A DNA stretch of 64,000 nt, from positions 113,138,432 to 113,202,431 of the forward strand of contig NC_080685.1 in assembly GCF_030445035.2 (NCBI RefSeq), in the 5' to 3' direction. Of this stretch, positions 8,955-21,195 are shown piece after piece. The notes below the pieces were generated by a model that saw only the letters and a list, made by a program, of their open reading frames with translations, did no database searches and was not told where the DNA came from. This DNA comes from Dasypus novemcinctus (Eukaryota > Chordata > Mammalia > Cingulata > Dasypodidae). Each line of letters begins with the position of its first letter. The first letter of the stretch is position 1. Position numbers and translations under genes: made by a program.

Positions 8955-9337
8955 AAAGTGAACTTGACTATTAAAAAAAAAGCAGAAGCATACAATAGCA
9001 GACTTGAAATGATAGAAGGAAGAATAACAAGGGATACCCAGTAAGACTTAGTATGGATTTCTCTTCAGAAACCATGGAGGCAAGAAGACAGTAGTATGAT
9101 ATAATTAGGCTAGTGAAAGAGAAAAATTGCCAGCCAAGAATTCTTTATCAGGCAAAATTGTCCTTCAAATATGATAGTGAATATAAAATATTCATAAACA
9201 GAAATCGAGAGAGTTTGCAAAGCAGAATCCACCTTTGCAGAAAACATTAAAGAAAGTCTTAGAACCTGAAATAAAAAGACAGGAGAGAGAGGCCTGGAGG
9301 AAAGTATAGAAGAAAGAATAGTGAAAGGATAACCAAA
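8955..9337 (+). mobile_element. L1: end of ORF1 and inter-ORF region, decayed
   Basis: Contains the phrase CAGAAACCATGGAGGCAAGA followed by sequence encoding NCQPRILYQAKLSFKYDSEYKIF-like residues in broken frames. This is a widespread L1 ORF1 C-terminal pattern. It is contiguous with the ORF2 endonuclease region at 9725 once the DAS SINE is removed. No open frame remains. Confidence 0.7.
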
Positions 9338-9724
9338 AGAGTAAAAAGGGGAAACGGACTTGGCCCAGTGGTTAGGGCATCCGTCTACCACATGGGAGGT
9401 CCATGGTTCAAACCCCGGGCCTCCTTGCTCCGTGTGGAGCTGGCCCATGCGCAGTGCTGATGCGCACAAGGAGTGCCCTGCCACGCAGAGGTGTCCCCCG
9501 CGCAGGGGAACCCCACATGCAAGGAGTGCACCCTGTGAGGAGAGCTGCCCAGTGTGAAAGAAAGTGCAGCCTGCCCAGGAATGGTGCCACCCACACTTCC
9601 CGTGCCGCTGACGACAACAGAAGCGGACAAAGAAACAAGACGCAACAAATAGACACAGAGAACAGACAACCGGGGGAGGGGGGAATTAAATAAATAAATC
9701 TTTAAAAAAAAAGAGAGTAAAAAG
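9338..9724 (+). mobile_element. DAS-type SINE with 11-bp target-site duplication (short form)
   Basis: A tRNA-derived SINE. The head holds an A-box (TGGCCCAGTGGTTAGGGC) and a B-box (GGTTCAAACCC), then a GC-rich body with GTGTCCCCCGCGCAGGGG-type repeats, and an AAATAAATAAATC...A tail. The duplication AGAGTAAAAAG is exact at 9338-9348 and 9714-9724. The insertion interrupts an L1. Open frames across it, on both strands, are incidental. Confidence 0.92.
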
Positions 9725-11107
9725 ACAGTCAAAAATATGATATAACATATCAAAACCAAAAAATAAAATCAAAGAAGAAATTAATGCATTTACAGTAATA
9801 TCATTGAATGTGAATGGATTAAACTCCTGAATCAAAAGATACAGGCTGATAGAATGGATAAAAAAACATGAGCCTTCAATATGCTGCTTACAAGAAACTC
9901 ACCTCAGGCCCAGGGATACAAACCCGCTGAAAGTGAAGGTTGGAAAAATATATTCCATGTAAATAGTAACCAAAAAAAGAGCAGGAGTACCTATACTAAT
10001 ATTGGACAAAACAGACATTAAATGCAAAAAAGTTATAAGAGATACAGAAGGCCATTATATATTAGTAAAAGGGACAATATACCAGGAAGATATGACAGTC
10101 ATAAATATCTATGTACCTAACAAGGGGACCCCAAAATATATGAGATAAACTCTGGCAAAACTGAAGGAAGAAATAGATATCTGTACAATAATCATTGGAG
10201 ATGTCAACACACCACTCACACCATTAGATAAAACAACTAAACAGAAGATGAACAAGGAAACAGAGAACTTGAACAATATGATAAATAATTTAGACCTAAC
10301 AGACATATACAGAATGTTTCACCCAAACTCAGTGGGTTATACATTCTTCTCAAGTGCCCTTGGATCTTTCTCGAGGATGAACCACATGTTAGGGAAAAAT
10401 GCAGCTCTCAATAAATATTAAAGATTGAAATTATACAAAGCACCTCCTCAGATCATAATGGAATGAAAAAAGTAAGTTAAAAAAATGTGTGGAGGCTGAA
10501 CAATGCACTCCTGAATAATCAGTAGATCAAAAAAGAAATGGCAAGTGAAATCAGTAAATATATTGAGACAAATGACAACAAGGACACCTCTTATCAACTT
10601 TTGGGATAGAATGAAGGCAGTCTTGAGAGGGAAATTTCTAATATGGCCCTCAATGCCCATATTAAAAAAGAAGAAAGTGCTAAACTCAAAGATATAATTG
10701 AACAACTAGAGAAACTACAAAAAGAAGAGCAAACAATCCCAAAGCAAGCAGAAGGAAAGAAATAATAAAGATTAGAGCAGAAATAAATGAAGAAAAAGTA
10801 ATAGAGAAAATCAACAAAACCAAAGTCTGGTTCTTTGAGAAGATCAATAAAATTGACAAACCCCTAGCTAGACAAAGAAAAAAAGAGAGAAGATGCAAAA
10901 AAAATACAATCAGAAATGAAAGGTGGGGAGTTACAACTGACCTCACAGAACTAAAAAGCATCATAAGATTATATTATTAGGGAATATTTGCCAACAAACT
11001 AGACAACCTAGATCAAACGGACAAATTCCTAGATATGCAAAAACAACCTACACTGACACTACAAGAACAACAAACCAATCACATTTAAAGAGATTGGATC
11101 TGTCATC
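9725..11107 (+). pseudogene. L1 ORF2 endonuclease domain and linker, decayed
   Basis: Broken frames encode an L1 ORF2 start: LNVNGLNS, WIKKHEPSICCLQETHL, then EGHYILVKGTI, VINIYVPN, IIIGDVNTPL and NSVGYTFFSS. These are endonuclease-domain landmarks of LINE-1. Later (about 10780-10880) comes EKINKTKVWFFEKINKIDKPLARQ-like linker sequence. Many stops and frameshifts are present. The DAS SINE at 11108 interrupts it, and reverse transcriptase resumes at 11506. Confidence 0.85.
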
Positions 11108-11505
11108 AAAAATTTCCCAGCAGAAACGGACTTGGCCTAGTGGTTAGGGCGTCCATCTACCACACGGGAGGTCCGCGGTTCAAACCCCGGGCCTCCTTGC
11201 TCCGTGTGGAACTGGCCCATGCGCAGTGCTGATGTGCACAAGGAGTGCCCTGCCAGCAGGGGTGTCCCCCACGTAGGGGAGCCCCACGTATAAGGAGTGC
11301 GCCCCATAAGGACGGCCACCCAGGGCAAAAGAAAGTGCAGCCTGCCCAGGAATGGCACCGCCCACACTTCCCATGCCGCTGACGACAACAGAAGCGGACA
11401 AAGAAACAAGACGGAGCAAATAGACACAGAGAACAGACAACCAGGGGAGGGGGGGAACTAAATAAAATAAATGAATCTTAAAAAAAAAAAAAAAATTTCC
11501 CAGCA
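11108..11505 (+). mobile_element. DAS-type SINE with 15-bp target-site duplication (short form)
   Basis: Same structure as the 9338 copy: tRNA-like head, GC-rich body and A-rich tail. The duplication AAAAATTTCCCAGCA is exact at 11108-11122 and 11491-11505. It is inserted in the L1 ORF2 linker just before the reverse transcriptase. Confidence 0.92.
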
Positions 11506-12750
11506 AAGAAAAGTACAGGACTTGGATGGCTTCACAGGTGAATTCTACCAAACATTTTAAAAAGAGTTAACAGCAATCCTGTTTAAACTCTTCCAAAAAA
11601 TTGAGGAGGGAAAATTGCCCAACACATTTTATGAAGCCAAGATCACCCTAATACCAAAGCCAGATAAAGATACTACAAGAAAAGAAAATTACAGTCGAAT
11701 CTCTATAATGGACATAGATGCAAAAACTCTCACCAAAATACTTGCAAATAGAATCCAACAGCACATCAAAAGAATTATACATCACAACCAAGTGGAATTT
11801 ATTCCTGGTATGCAAGACTGGTTCAACATAAGAAAATCAATGAATGTAGTACACCACATTAACAACTTGAAGGAACAATCTGAGGAGGAAATCAATGAAA
11901 AAATTCCATTTACAATAGCAATAAAATGACTCAAATAACTAGGAATTAATTTAGTCAAAGAAGTAGAGGACCTTTATGCAGAAAACTACAAAACAATGTT
12001 AAAAGAAATTTTAAAAGACCTAAACAAATGGAAAGATATTCTGCATTAATGATTGGGAGACTAAATATCATGAAGATGTCAATCTTAATCAAACTGATTT
12101 ATAGATTCAATGTAATACCAATCAAAATTCTAACAGCCTACTTTACAGAAATAGAAAAGACAATTACCAAATTCATTTGGAAAAGAAAGTGTACCCTAAT
12201 AGCCAAAAGCATTCTAAAAGAAGGTCTACATGGGAGGAATTTCACTGCCAGACCTTGAAACATATTACAAAGCTACAGTGGTCAAAACAGCTTGGTACAG
12301 GTATAAAGATAGACACATCAATCCATGGAACAGAATTGAGAGTCCAGAAATAAACCCTTCTCTCTATGGCTAGCTGGTTTTTGACAAACCTACCAAGTTC
12401 CTGTTAATGGGACAAAACAGTATCTTCAACAAATTGTGCTGGAAGAACTGGATATATATAACCAAAAGAATGAAAGAGGACCCCTATCTCACTCCCTTGT
12501 ACAGGGATTCTTGTATAGAATTCTTGTATAGAAGCAATTCAAAATGGATCAAAGACCTAAATATAAAAGCCATGACCATAAAACAACTAGAAGAAAATGT
12601 AGGGATACGTTTTTAGGACCTTGTAGTAGGTGGTGGTATCTTGGAACTTACACCAAGAAACCACACAACAAAAGAAAAGACAGATAAATGGGACCTCCTC
12701 AAAATTAAAAACTTTTGCACCTCACAGGACTTTGTCAAAAGGGTGAAAGG
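11506..12750 (+). pseudogene. L1 ORF2 reverse transcriptase and C-terminal region, decayed
   Basis: Frames encode [15 protein letters not shown], then [23 protein letters not shown] and [12 protein letters not shown] (11615-11929), all LINE-1 reverse transcriptase landmarks. The catalytic FADD-type region is missing: the sequence jumps from NNLKEQ to later ORF2 ([20 protein letters not shown] at 12028). C-terminal landmarks follow, such as [10 protein letters not shown] and SKWIKDLN. Multiple stops and an internal deletion make it inactive. Confidence 0.85.
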
Positions 12751-12758
12751 CAACTGGT

Positions 12759-13362
12759 TGTTGTTATGATTTCCAAAAATAGATATTGGATTATATTTGT
12801 AATCTGGTCTGTACCTGGGTGGGATTGAGTTATGATTAGGGCTTTGATTGGGCCCCATCATTAGAGCATTGAATCCTCACCCCTTGGTGGGTGGGGACTC
12901 ACAGATAAAAGGCATGGCAAAGGACAGAATTGAGGGTTTCCTGATTTTTGAGTTTGATGCTGAAGTCTTAAGCTGGAGTCCCAGGAAGTCAGCACACAGA
13001 GGAAAGAGAAGCAAGCCCCAGGAAGAGAGGACATGAGCCAGCAGAAGAACAGAGGAATAGAGATTGCTCCTTAGACACAGCAGAAAACCCAGCGAGAGAG
13101 ACAGAGCCATTCACCTGATACTCTACAGCTGACCTTGTGGAAAAAACAGAGGAACTGAGCCCAGAGGAACCCAGGAAGCCTGAACCCTCACAGACATCAG
13201 CAGCCATCTTGCTCCAACATATGAAAATAGACTTTGGTGAGGGAAGTAACTTATGCTTTATGACCTGTTATCTGTAAGCTCCTACCTCAAATAAAAACCC
13301 ATTATAAAAAACCAACCAATTTCTAGTATTTTGTACCAGCACCCCTTTGGCTGACTAATACA
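12759..13362 (+). repeat. LTR of the ACTAATACA family (MaLR-like), 5' end damaged, inside L1
   Basis: Homologous to the intact solo LTR at 49191-49730 along most of its length (GTGGGTGGGGACTCACAGAT, GCCATCTTGCTCCAACAT). It ends GACTAATACA at 13362. The left end lacks the normal opening and part of the L1 target is missing, so there is no matching duplication. A deletion probably removed the LTR start together with L1 sequence. Confidence 0.8.
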
Positions 13363-13970
13363 ATCACTAATAATTAGAGAAATGCAAATCAAAACTACAA
13401 AGAGATATCATTTCTCCCCTATCAGAATGGCCACTATTAAAAAGACAGAACCAAAAATGTTGGAGAGGATGTGGAGAGTTAGGAACACTTACTCACTGTT
13501 GGTGGGAATGCAGAATGGTACAGCCACTGTGGAGGACTGTTTGGCAATTCCTAAGGATGTTGAATATAGACTTGCCACATGACCCTGCAATACTGTTACT
13601 AGGTATATACCCAGAAGAACTGAGAGCAGTGACACAAACAGACATATGTACACCAATGTTCATAGTGGTGTTATTCACAACTGCCAAAAGTTGGAAACAA
13701 TGCAGGTGTCCATCAACCATTGAATGGTGGATTCACACGATGGTATATTATGCAGCTGTAAGAAGAAATGAAGCTGTAAAACATATGACAACATGGATGA
13801 ACCTGGAGGACATTATTTTGAGCAAAGCAAGCCAGACACAAAAGGGTAAATATTGTATGGCTGCATTGCTATGAACCAAATATATTGTGCAACATATTGT
13901 ATGACTCAAAAAAATGTTATATGTATCCAGTATATTTAACTGAGAAATGTATGTTTTCATTCAACTGTGA
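13363..13970 (+). pseudogene. L1 ORF2 3' end, continuing beyond the LTR
   Basis: Resumes at AATGCAAATCAAAAC, the usual LINE-1 ORF2 3' phrase, and encodes ORF2 C-terminal residues in broken frames (MVQPLWRTVWQFLRM, PEELRAVTQTD, VHQP-like, NEAVKHMTTWMNLE). It ends in an A-rich stretch near 13970. Confidence 0.8.
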
Positions 13971-14299
13971 AAAAAAAATAGTGTGAGAAAAATTAGCCTT
14001 TGGTGAATTGAAGCAATTGTTTACAGCTTTTTAAGACTTGTATTTCCAGTTCCAGCAAAACACATTTTCTGCTGTCTTCTGCCATCATTTAGACAATTGT
14101 AAACAAACTCAAATTCAAAAATAAACAAAAGAAAATTCCTTTACTTAATTAAAATATATGGAAAATTTATTTTTGTTACAATCTCCACATTTGTAAAGGT
14201 AGATGTTTCCCATGTGGCCCCACACCTCTGAGGCAATGGCTATCAATTTTCTCTGCAATTTGAAATTATCTCTGGAGATTAAAATCCGAATGCCTGTAT

Positions 14300-15125
14300 C
14301 CCATCCCCAGAACTTTACACCCAAATAGCATGCAACAAAAGGAAAATAAGAGAAATGAGACCTCCTCAAGATAGGAAAAAAAACAAAAAACTTTTGCACT
14401 TCAAAAAAGTTTGTCAAGAAGGTGGAAGGGCAGCATTCTCCACGGGTGAAGATATTTGGGGTCAATTTATCCAATAAGGGCCTTATATGAAGCATATATA
14501 AAGAGATCCTACAACTCAAGAGTTAAAAGACGAACCATCCATTTTTTAAAATGGGCAAGAGATTTGAATAGACACTTTTCCAAAGTGGAAATGCAAATGA
14601 CTAAAAAGCACATGATATCAAAATCATTAACTATTAGGAAAATGCTAATCAAAACTACAATGAGATATCATCTTACACCTATAGACTGGTGGCTATTAAA
14701 AAAGCAGAAAATTAAAACAATAAAATAGAACGATTTAAAAATTTTTTTTTTTTAAAAAGCAGAAAACTATAAATGTAAGAGAGGATGTGGGGAAAAGGGA
14801 ACCATTATGCCTGCTGATGGGATTACAGAATGCTGCAGCCACTGTGAAGGATGGTTTGGCAGTCCTGGGGACGATAACTATACAATTGCCATATGATCCA
14901 GCAACCCAGAAGAATGAAAGTAGGGGCATGAACAGATTTATGCACACCAGTGTTCATAGTGGCATTATTCTCTATTGCTAAAAGTTGTACTCAAGCCTAG
15001 TGTCCATCAACATATAAATGAATATGCAAAATGTGGTATTTACATACAATGGTATTACTTGACCTTAAGAAGGAATGAAGTATTGACACATGACGACATG
15101 GACAAATCCTGAAGACCTTATGGGT
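14300..15125 (+). pseudogene. Second L1 ORF2 3' fragment
   Basis: Repeats the ORF2 C-terminal region in a more decayed form: GDLLKI-like and KSFCTSKKFVKK-like sequence near 14350-14420, [29 protein letters not shown] (partial, 14490-14580), a CAAATCAAAAC-like phrase at 14645, and VHPVFIV-like sequence later. It ends before a T-rich run at 15125, which begins a short opposite-strand A-rich tail. Confidence 0.75.
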
Positions 15126-18100
15126 TTTTTTTTTTAACTTTATTTTATACATTTAATAATTGAAAACATAAACAATAACTAAAAAAAAATACAGTTGAAT
15201 AAAAATATAAAAACTTATGTTCGGTGAAGTAAGGCAGTCACTAAGAGAGAAAAGTTGCATGACCTCACTGAGATGCCCTAAGCTTAGAGAGCAGAGTCAC
15301 AGAGTCTGAAGATAGGGCGTCAGCAGACAGAAAGGAAACAGAGTGGGTGGGGGTGATCGGTCTGGGCAGAGCCTATGACGAGGTGGCTGGGGGTGACGGG
15401 GCAGCAGAGATGTGAGTGGGGTTGACAGTGCTGGCGTGGGAGGGGGATCAGGATGGGGGTGGGGTGGACTATCTGTGGAGCTGGGGGAGGAACTGTCTCT
15501 CCTGCTTCCAGATGTCCGTTTTCAGGCAGGATTGGACCTCAGATGCACGGCAGCCTTCTCCTTTGGTCTGAAATTGCCCTGGAGTCCCTGGCAACAGGAG
15601 GAAGAAAGAACAGGGCAGTTCCATGCCCTTGGTCTCTCCTGTGGCCAGGGAGCACTCTGGATCAGGGAGCACCCTCGACTGGGAGCTCTCTGCCCTCTGC
15701 TCATTCTGCCCCTGGCATAACACTGCTCGTAAGCGGGAAAGCAGAAAGGCCATGGTTTCCTGCTGCTGGACAGGTCAGTACTAGGCCGGGTTCTTAATAT
15801 ATATATACACACAAAGGTTAAACATGTAAGATGCAACTGTTATAAGTTAAAGTAAAAATATGGTCTTCTAATCACAAAATATGGTATTCTAATCACAAAG
15901 AAAAGGAAATTGTCAAAGTATTCACAGAGGCTGCTGCTGAGTGAAAGGACTATGGCTCATGTTAATTTTTCCTGCCTCTTTACAGTAAATCCAAATGTCT
16001 TACAGGAATTAGTTATAGTAAAACCCCTGCCTCGCCAGGGACGCAAGGGCACAGGCCTCTGGGGTGTCCAACACACCAGGCGCTGTCAGTCTGAAGAGGG
16101 GAAGGTTTTTCCCTCACCCCATGGCCAGGGACAAACTGCAGGTTAGGCTTTGAGTGCTGGGCCGTGCTCTAACTGCATTCCGTCTGTTAGACAGACCACC
16201 TGTCTGTTAGTGGCCAACCCCTCCCACGACCGAGTGGTATCTCGTACGAGGCTGGCCTCCCACTGTCCCACATGCTTCCGATTTCCCGTTCTCCTCCCCA
16301 CCCTATCTCCCCAGTTCCTGGACCCCGTGCTCTCGGGTCCTGGACTCTGCCCTAAAGGAAGTCTGAGCAATCTCGAGTATTAGTGGGTTCCATACACCTC
16401 TTTTCTCTCTTCTGATTTAGGGACTTGCTTTTTATATAATAAGTGGCCAGGACTAAACAAGGGACATGGGGGGGCCAATGTATCCAGGGACACGGGGAGT
16501 TGTGGGGGCTTCCAGGATGGGGTGTATACTCAGCACCCTGGATCCGGGTAAACTACTGAAGCTCATCCCGAAATCACCCTCCCTGTAGAAAGAAACGCAG
16601 GGTTCTCTGCAGTCTGGAAACAAATGACTGGTAAGAACAACATTTTGAAGCCTGGGTGTGTCAGCTCTGCTCAATTCATACTTCCTCACTGGCTGGTCAG
16701 TTCCATCAACCAGGGCTTCTCGGGCCACTTTGCGAACCACGGGAACAGGCCCTAAGAAGGCTGGTGTGTGGCACGTGTGCATACGCATGCAGGCCTCTAA
16801 GCTGACTAGCCTGCCTGGGGGTTCTGTCCTTCTACACGGAAAGCAACTTCAGAAGGAGCTTCAATAGTTCATCCAGGCCCACGCTCCAAGCACCCAGACC
16901 TCCCCTACACAGGGTTCTTGATCCAGTCCATGCTACCGGTTCCAGCTGGGTGGGTGCCATCTGCTGTGGGTGCAGGAGGAGTCACAGATGGGTACAGATG
17001 GCAGAGAGGTGGGTGTGGGTGACCCAGGTGTCTGCCTGGGGAAACAGCAGGACAGCTGGTGTTGAACAGTGCATTTCAGCATGCCAAGGCCCTCAGAGAA
17101 CCACAGGGAAGCCTGCAGTTGTCTCCATTTACAGACAGGGCACCGAGGTCCAACGAGGCTGTGACTTAAAGCTGTGGTATTTCAAGCATTAGGATGTAGT
17201 TCTCTGAGACTTCAGCCAGAATCTGATGTGATTACCAAGACTGGGGTACAAGAGTGCTAATACATTGTTTCAAGGGCCTTACATGGCTGACAAGCTATAT
17301 TAGTGCCAAAGTCCTGAGAACAACTTCTTTTTACCTCCACTCTATTTCCCCAGAAGGTGTCAACTGAAGATGGAAGGGCAGTCCTCCAGATTAGAGAAAA
17401 AATAACAAAACAAGTTGATGTTTCACTTACTGTTTAGTAGATAAAGTTATCTACTCACCAAAAGATTAGTAGAGAATGGGCTTCTAAGACATGCAGAATA
17501 TTTCACAGTGAAAAGTTGTTTGCTTTTTAAGTCTTAAAATCTCAGTTTTAATTTTCAGTTATTGCCTGATTTAATGAGTGCCATCTCTCTGGCTGAAGAG
17601 GAAACCTGGATGTTTTCACTTATCCTTTTCTTTCTTTAGTCTGAGCTAAATACCCAGCAAATGTGTGGACTAAACTGTTGTCCACACTTTGATGTCTGAG
17701 CAATCTGGTGAGAGTCACCAGGTTTGCTGAGATATCTGACATTGTGTGACTTAAAACACTTGAAATCAAAGTGCAGACATAAATTCCTATTTTAGGTGCT
17801 TTGAGAGTTACATACACATTTTTACATGATTCTTTTCCTTTCACATTTTAATTTAACTTTTTTCCTCTAGGAAAAAATCAAAGAAGAAATATCACAGAAT
17901 AAAGCAAAAGCTTTCTGAAATATATTAGGTTAAGAATTGAATACCTAAACAACAGGTGAAACGATGGGTAATAGGAAGATTATTGAGTATCAGAAAATAA
18001 TCACCATCTAAATGTAATTATGTCCCTAGGTACATGCTAGAGGGAAAACTATATCCATATCAGTTTGCAAGGCAAGCATCTAGCAGAGAGGAGGGGACTC

Positions 18101-18389
18101 ACCAGTTTGGCTTCTTTGAATGCAGGAAAAGTGCAGTGATTACCCCTAAAAGGATTAAGGGAAGTACTGAAAGAAATACGCCTGCATTTCTGACTGGCAG
18201 AGTTCCCCAGGTGGGTGGTGCATCAGCCGCACAGCTCAGTAAGGAGCAGCAGCCCCTCTCCCCAGCTGTAGTACAGCCTTGACCTTGGGCTCTGTGAAAT
18301 GAGCTAAGACCCTGGAGTAGCTGAGGGCCATAGAAGCTGCTCACTGACCGATTTATTTGTTTGCTTTTCCAACTGCGCATAAATTTACA
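15126..18389. other. Unique sequence, no gene recognised
   Basis: Mixed GC content. GC-richer stretches at about 15300-15800 and 16020-17190 give overlapping open frames on both strands with no family resemblance, no splice context I trust and no sustained codon bias. A (TA)n(CA)n run lies at about 15797-15812. I see no RNA gene. Confidence 0.4.
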
Positions 18390-18876
18390 TTGTTTGTATT
18401 AGTCAGCCAAAGGGGTGCTGATGCAAAATACCAGAAATTGGTTGGTTTTTATAAAAGGTATTTATTTGGGGTAGAAGCTTACAGATACCAGGCCATAAAG
18501 CATAAGTTACTTCCCTCACCAGTCTATTTGGAGCAAGATGGCTGCTGACATCTGCGAGGGCTCAGGCTTCCTGGGTTCCTATGTTCCTGGGGCTTGCTTT
18601 ACTCTGGCTTCAAGGTTCCTTCCTTCCTGGGGCTGGCTTCCCTTTCCTCTGTGGGCTGACTTCCCAGGGCTGCAGCTTAAGTCTGCAGCATCAAACTCCA
18701 AAATCAAAACTCCATTATTAAAAGCCCTCAACTCTGTTCTTTGTCCATACCTTTTATCTGTGAGTCCCCACCCACCAAGGGGTGACTCAACACCCTAATC
18801 ATAACTCAATCATGCCCAGGTATAGATCAATATTTCTTTTTGGAATTCATCAATTATATCAAACTGCTACATTGTT
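18390..18876 (-). repeat. Solo LTR of the ACTAATACA family with 5-bp target-site duplication
   Basis: Minus-strand LTR, 18395-18871: TGTATTAGTCAGCC at the left, ending AAACTGCTACA at the right. The duplication TTGTT is exact at 18390-18394 and 18872-18876. The 5-bp duplication and TG...CA ends fit an ERVL-MaLR-like LTR. There is no internal sequence, so it is a solo LTR. Confidence 0.9.
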
Positions 18877-20889
18877 CTACCATTTGGCGGGGCCGAAACA
18901 GGCAAGGCAGGTCTTTCCTACATGGGATTTCCATGCAGTGCACTGACATACTCAGAGGAGCTAACCAAAAGGGCCAGAAAGATTATACAGGAGCTTTGGA
19001 TTCCATCCAGCTGACAATTCTCAGTCCAGTCTCTCCTTTTAGCATCTGGGAGACTCAAACAAATGCATTTGTGTACTTCTGATGGAGAAGGAGAAAACAT
19101 ATTTCCAGGACCCTCCAAAAGCCAGTGGTGTGTTCAATGTCAGAAAACAGCATGTTAGAGAATAAAGTTGAAAACATTCAGGAAGATGGCATTGTTCTGG
19201 TGGCTAGGGGGGATATATAGGAGTGGAAGGATGTTTGCAAAGATCCCTTCACTGGGAGGAAGTCAGAACATGCTCAGGGTAGTATGGCATGAGCATCCTT
19301 GGTTAGAATTGCTCAGCTTGCCAGCAGCCAATGGACAGAGCTGGGAAAGGGGGAGTATGGGAGGAGGGTAGAAGTAGAATCTTTTCTGCAATTCTCCCCT
19401 CTTTGGGTCCCCAGTGGTCCATGTCAAATCACCACAGATGATGTAAAATTGCTTTTACATATAGGGACCAATTAGAATTGCTTGTGTCATAAAGTTAGAA
19501 TGGACGCCAATGTGGCATTATCTATAGAGAGAAGATGGTGGTAGAGGGTGACCATGCCTGGTGGGATAAGATCAGAATCTGAAATGTCTGTGGAATAGTA
19601 GTAAACAAACAAACAAACAAAATCACAACACATTTATTTGGGGGTGATATCAAAAGAAATCCATTAGGAATAATCTCAGGGTAAGACCAGAGGACAGAAA
19701 CACCCAATGACAGAGAATGCCTGGTCAGCTGTAGGATGAAAGCGCGTGGGACTCGGTGCTCCTAAACCTTGACACTACTTACAAACATCTTCCGAGCAGC
19801 AGACAGAGGAACCCTTCTCTCAGCCCCCCCGTGATTCCTGAGGTGCTGATCTCATAATGCCTCTTCAGGAAACTGCCCTGCTGTTCTCCCAGCATCATGC
19901 TCATGACTGTGCACTGACTGAAGAAAAGCTTCTCTGTGAGCCTAAAACAACTCAGAGAGTCTCTTGGCAACCCCCATGGCTGAGGAAGCCAGAGCACATG
20001 AGGTCCTCTTCCCTTTTGCAGTGGTCTCCCCACTCCATCTGCTTTCAATAGACCTAATACTGTAACTAATGGGGATAGTTGCAGGGCACACGTCTCAACT
20101 GAATTAGACAAAACCTCTCTCCCTGTGAAAATCCCACAAGGACTTGGTGAAACAAACTTATAAGGAGCTCTTCTCTGAATCAGCAGCTCCATTCTGGGAT
20201 GTGCTAGGAAGGTGGCAGGTAGAAAGTCTTAGACATTCTCTCATTGTGGAGGGACTTCTGTCCCAGGAGCCACAAGTCCAGAAGGACAGGGGAAACGTGG
20301 AAAGTGGTTCAAGGGACAAGAAGGCTAATGAGGAAAGCCTCCAGAAGAGGGGGGTGTTTAGTCTGGAACTAGGAAGCGAGGCGTCACTTAACCCCGAGCA
20401 GCTCAAGGAGGGTAACAAGGCTTATCATATATGCAGTGTGTACTAAGAACTAGCAGCGTGACTGAGGGGTAGGAGCGCAGTGCACTTACACATGTAGAAC
20501 ACACACTACCTGGCTGTATGAAAAACACAGTTTTTCATGCCTCGGCCAGAAAAAGGGGCATTTGACTTAAGCATTAAGCACCAGGGACTGAGGTTAAACT
20601 CTCTATCACTGGAAAATGTCTGACCAATGACCTGAATGGTAGAATATTCATCAGCTTTGCAATCAATCCAACTTTGTTTTGTAAGAACCATGGTATGACT
20701 GAAGAAAATGAGCAGACTTTCCTTCTCATTAATGGTATGTGTTGAATAGGTAAGGCTAACAAGAAGAACCCTATAACAGCGAAAGAGTCCCTGGAAACTT
20801 CCTTCCAAGAGGGTTTTCAACTTAGATGGACTATCAGTGTGGGGGTATTTGTGCGTTTTTATGATTCTTCTACAATTATTTTTTTAATT
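18877..20889. other. Unique sequence, no gene recognised
   Basis: No coding or RNA gene found. An (AAAC)n microsatellite lies at about 19601-19621. Open frames are short and overlap on both strands. Confidence 0.4.
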
Positions 20890-21195
20890 TTTTGTCTTTT
20901 TTTTTTAAAGATACATAGATCACCAAAAATGTTACATTAAAAAAATTATAAGAGGTTCCCTTATACCCCACACCCTACCCCACCCCCACTCCTCCCACAT
21001 CAACAGCCTCTTTCATCATTGTGGCACATTCTTTGCATTTGGTGAATACATTTTGGAGCACTACTGCACCATATGTATTATAGTTTACATTGTAGTTCAC
21101 GCTCTCCCCCAGTACATTAAGTGTGTTATGGCAGGATATATAATGTCCAGCATCTGTCCCTGCAATAGCAGTTAGGACAACTCCAAGACCAGTGT
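20890..21195 (-). mobile_element. L1 3' untranslated region, xenarthran type, truncated, minus strand
   Basis: Matches the end of the repeat at 7281-7947: T-rich edge, AAGATACATAGATCAC, ATAAGAGGTTCCC, TGTGGCACATTC, ATGGCAGGATATATAATG. Only about 300 bp of the 3' end are present. Confidence 0.75.

Noticed and set aside
9385-9759. Antisense ORFs (124, 82 and 96 codons) with similar peptides at the DAS SINE copies
   Set aside because: The peptides resemble each other because the SINE copies do. No start context, no purifying pattern, and the frames stop at the SINE borders.
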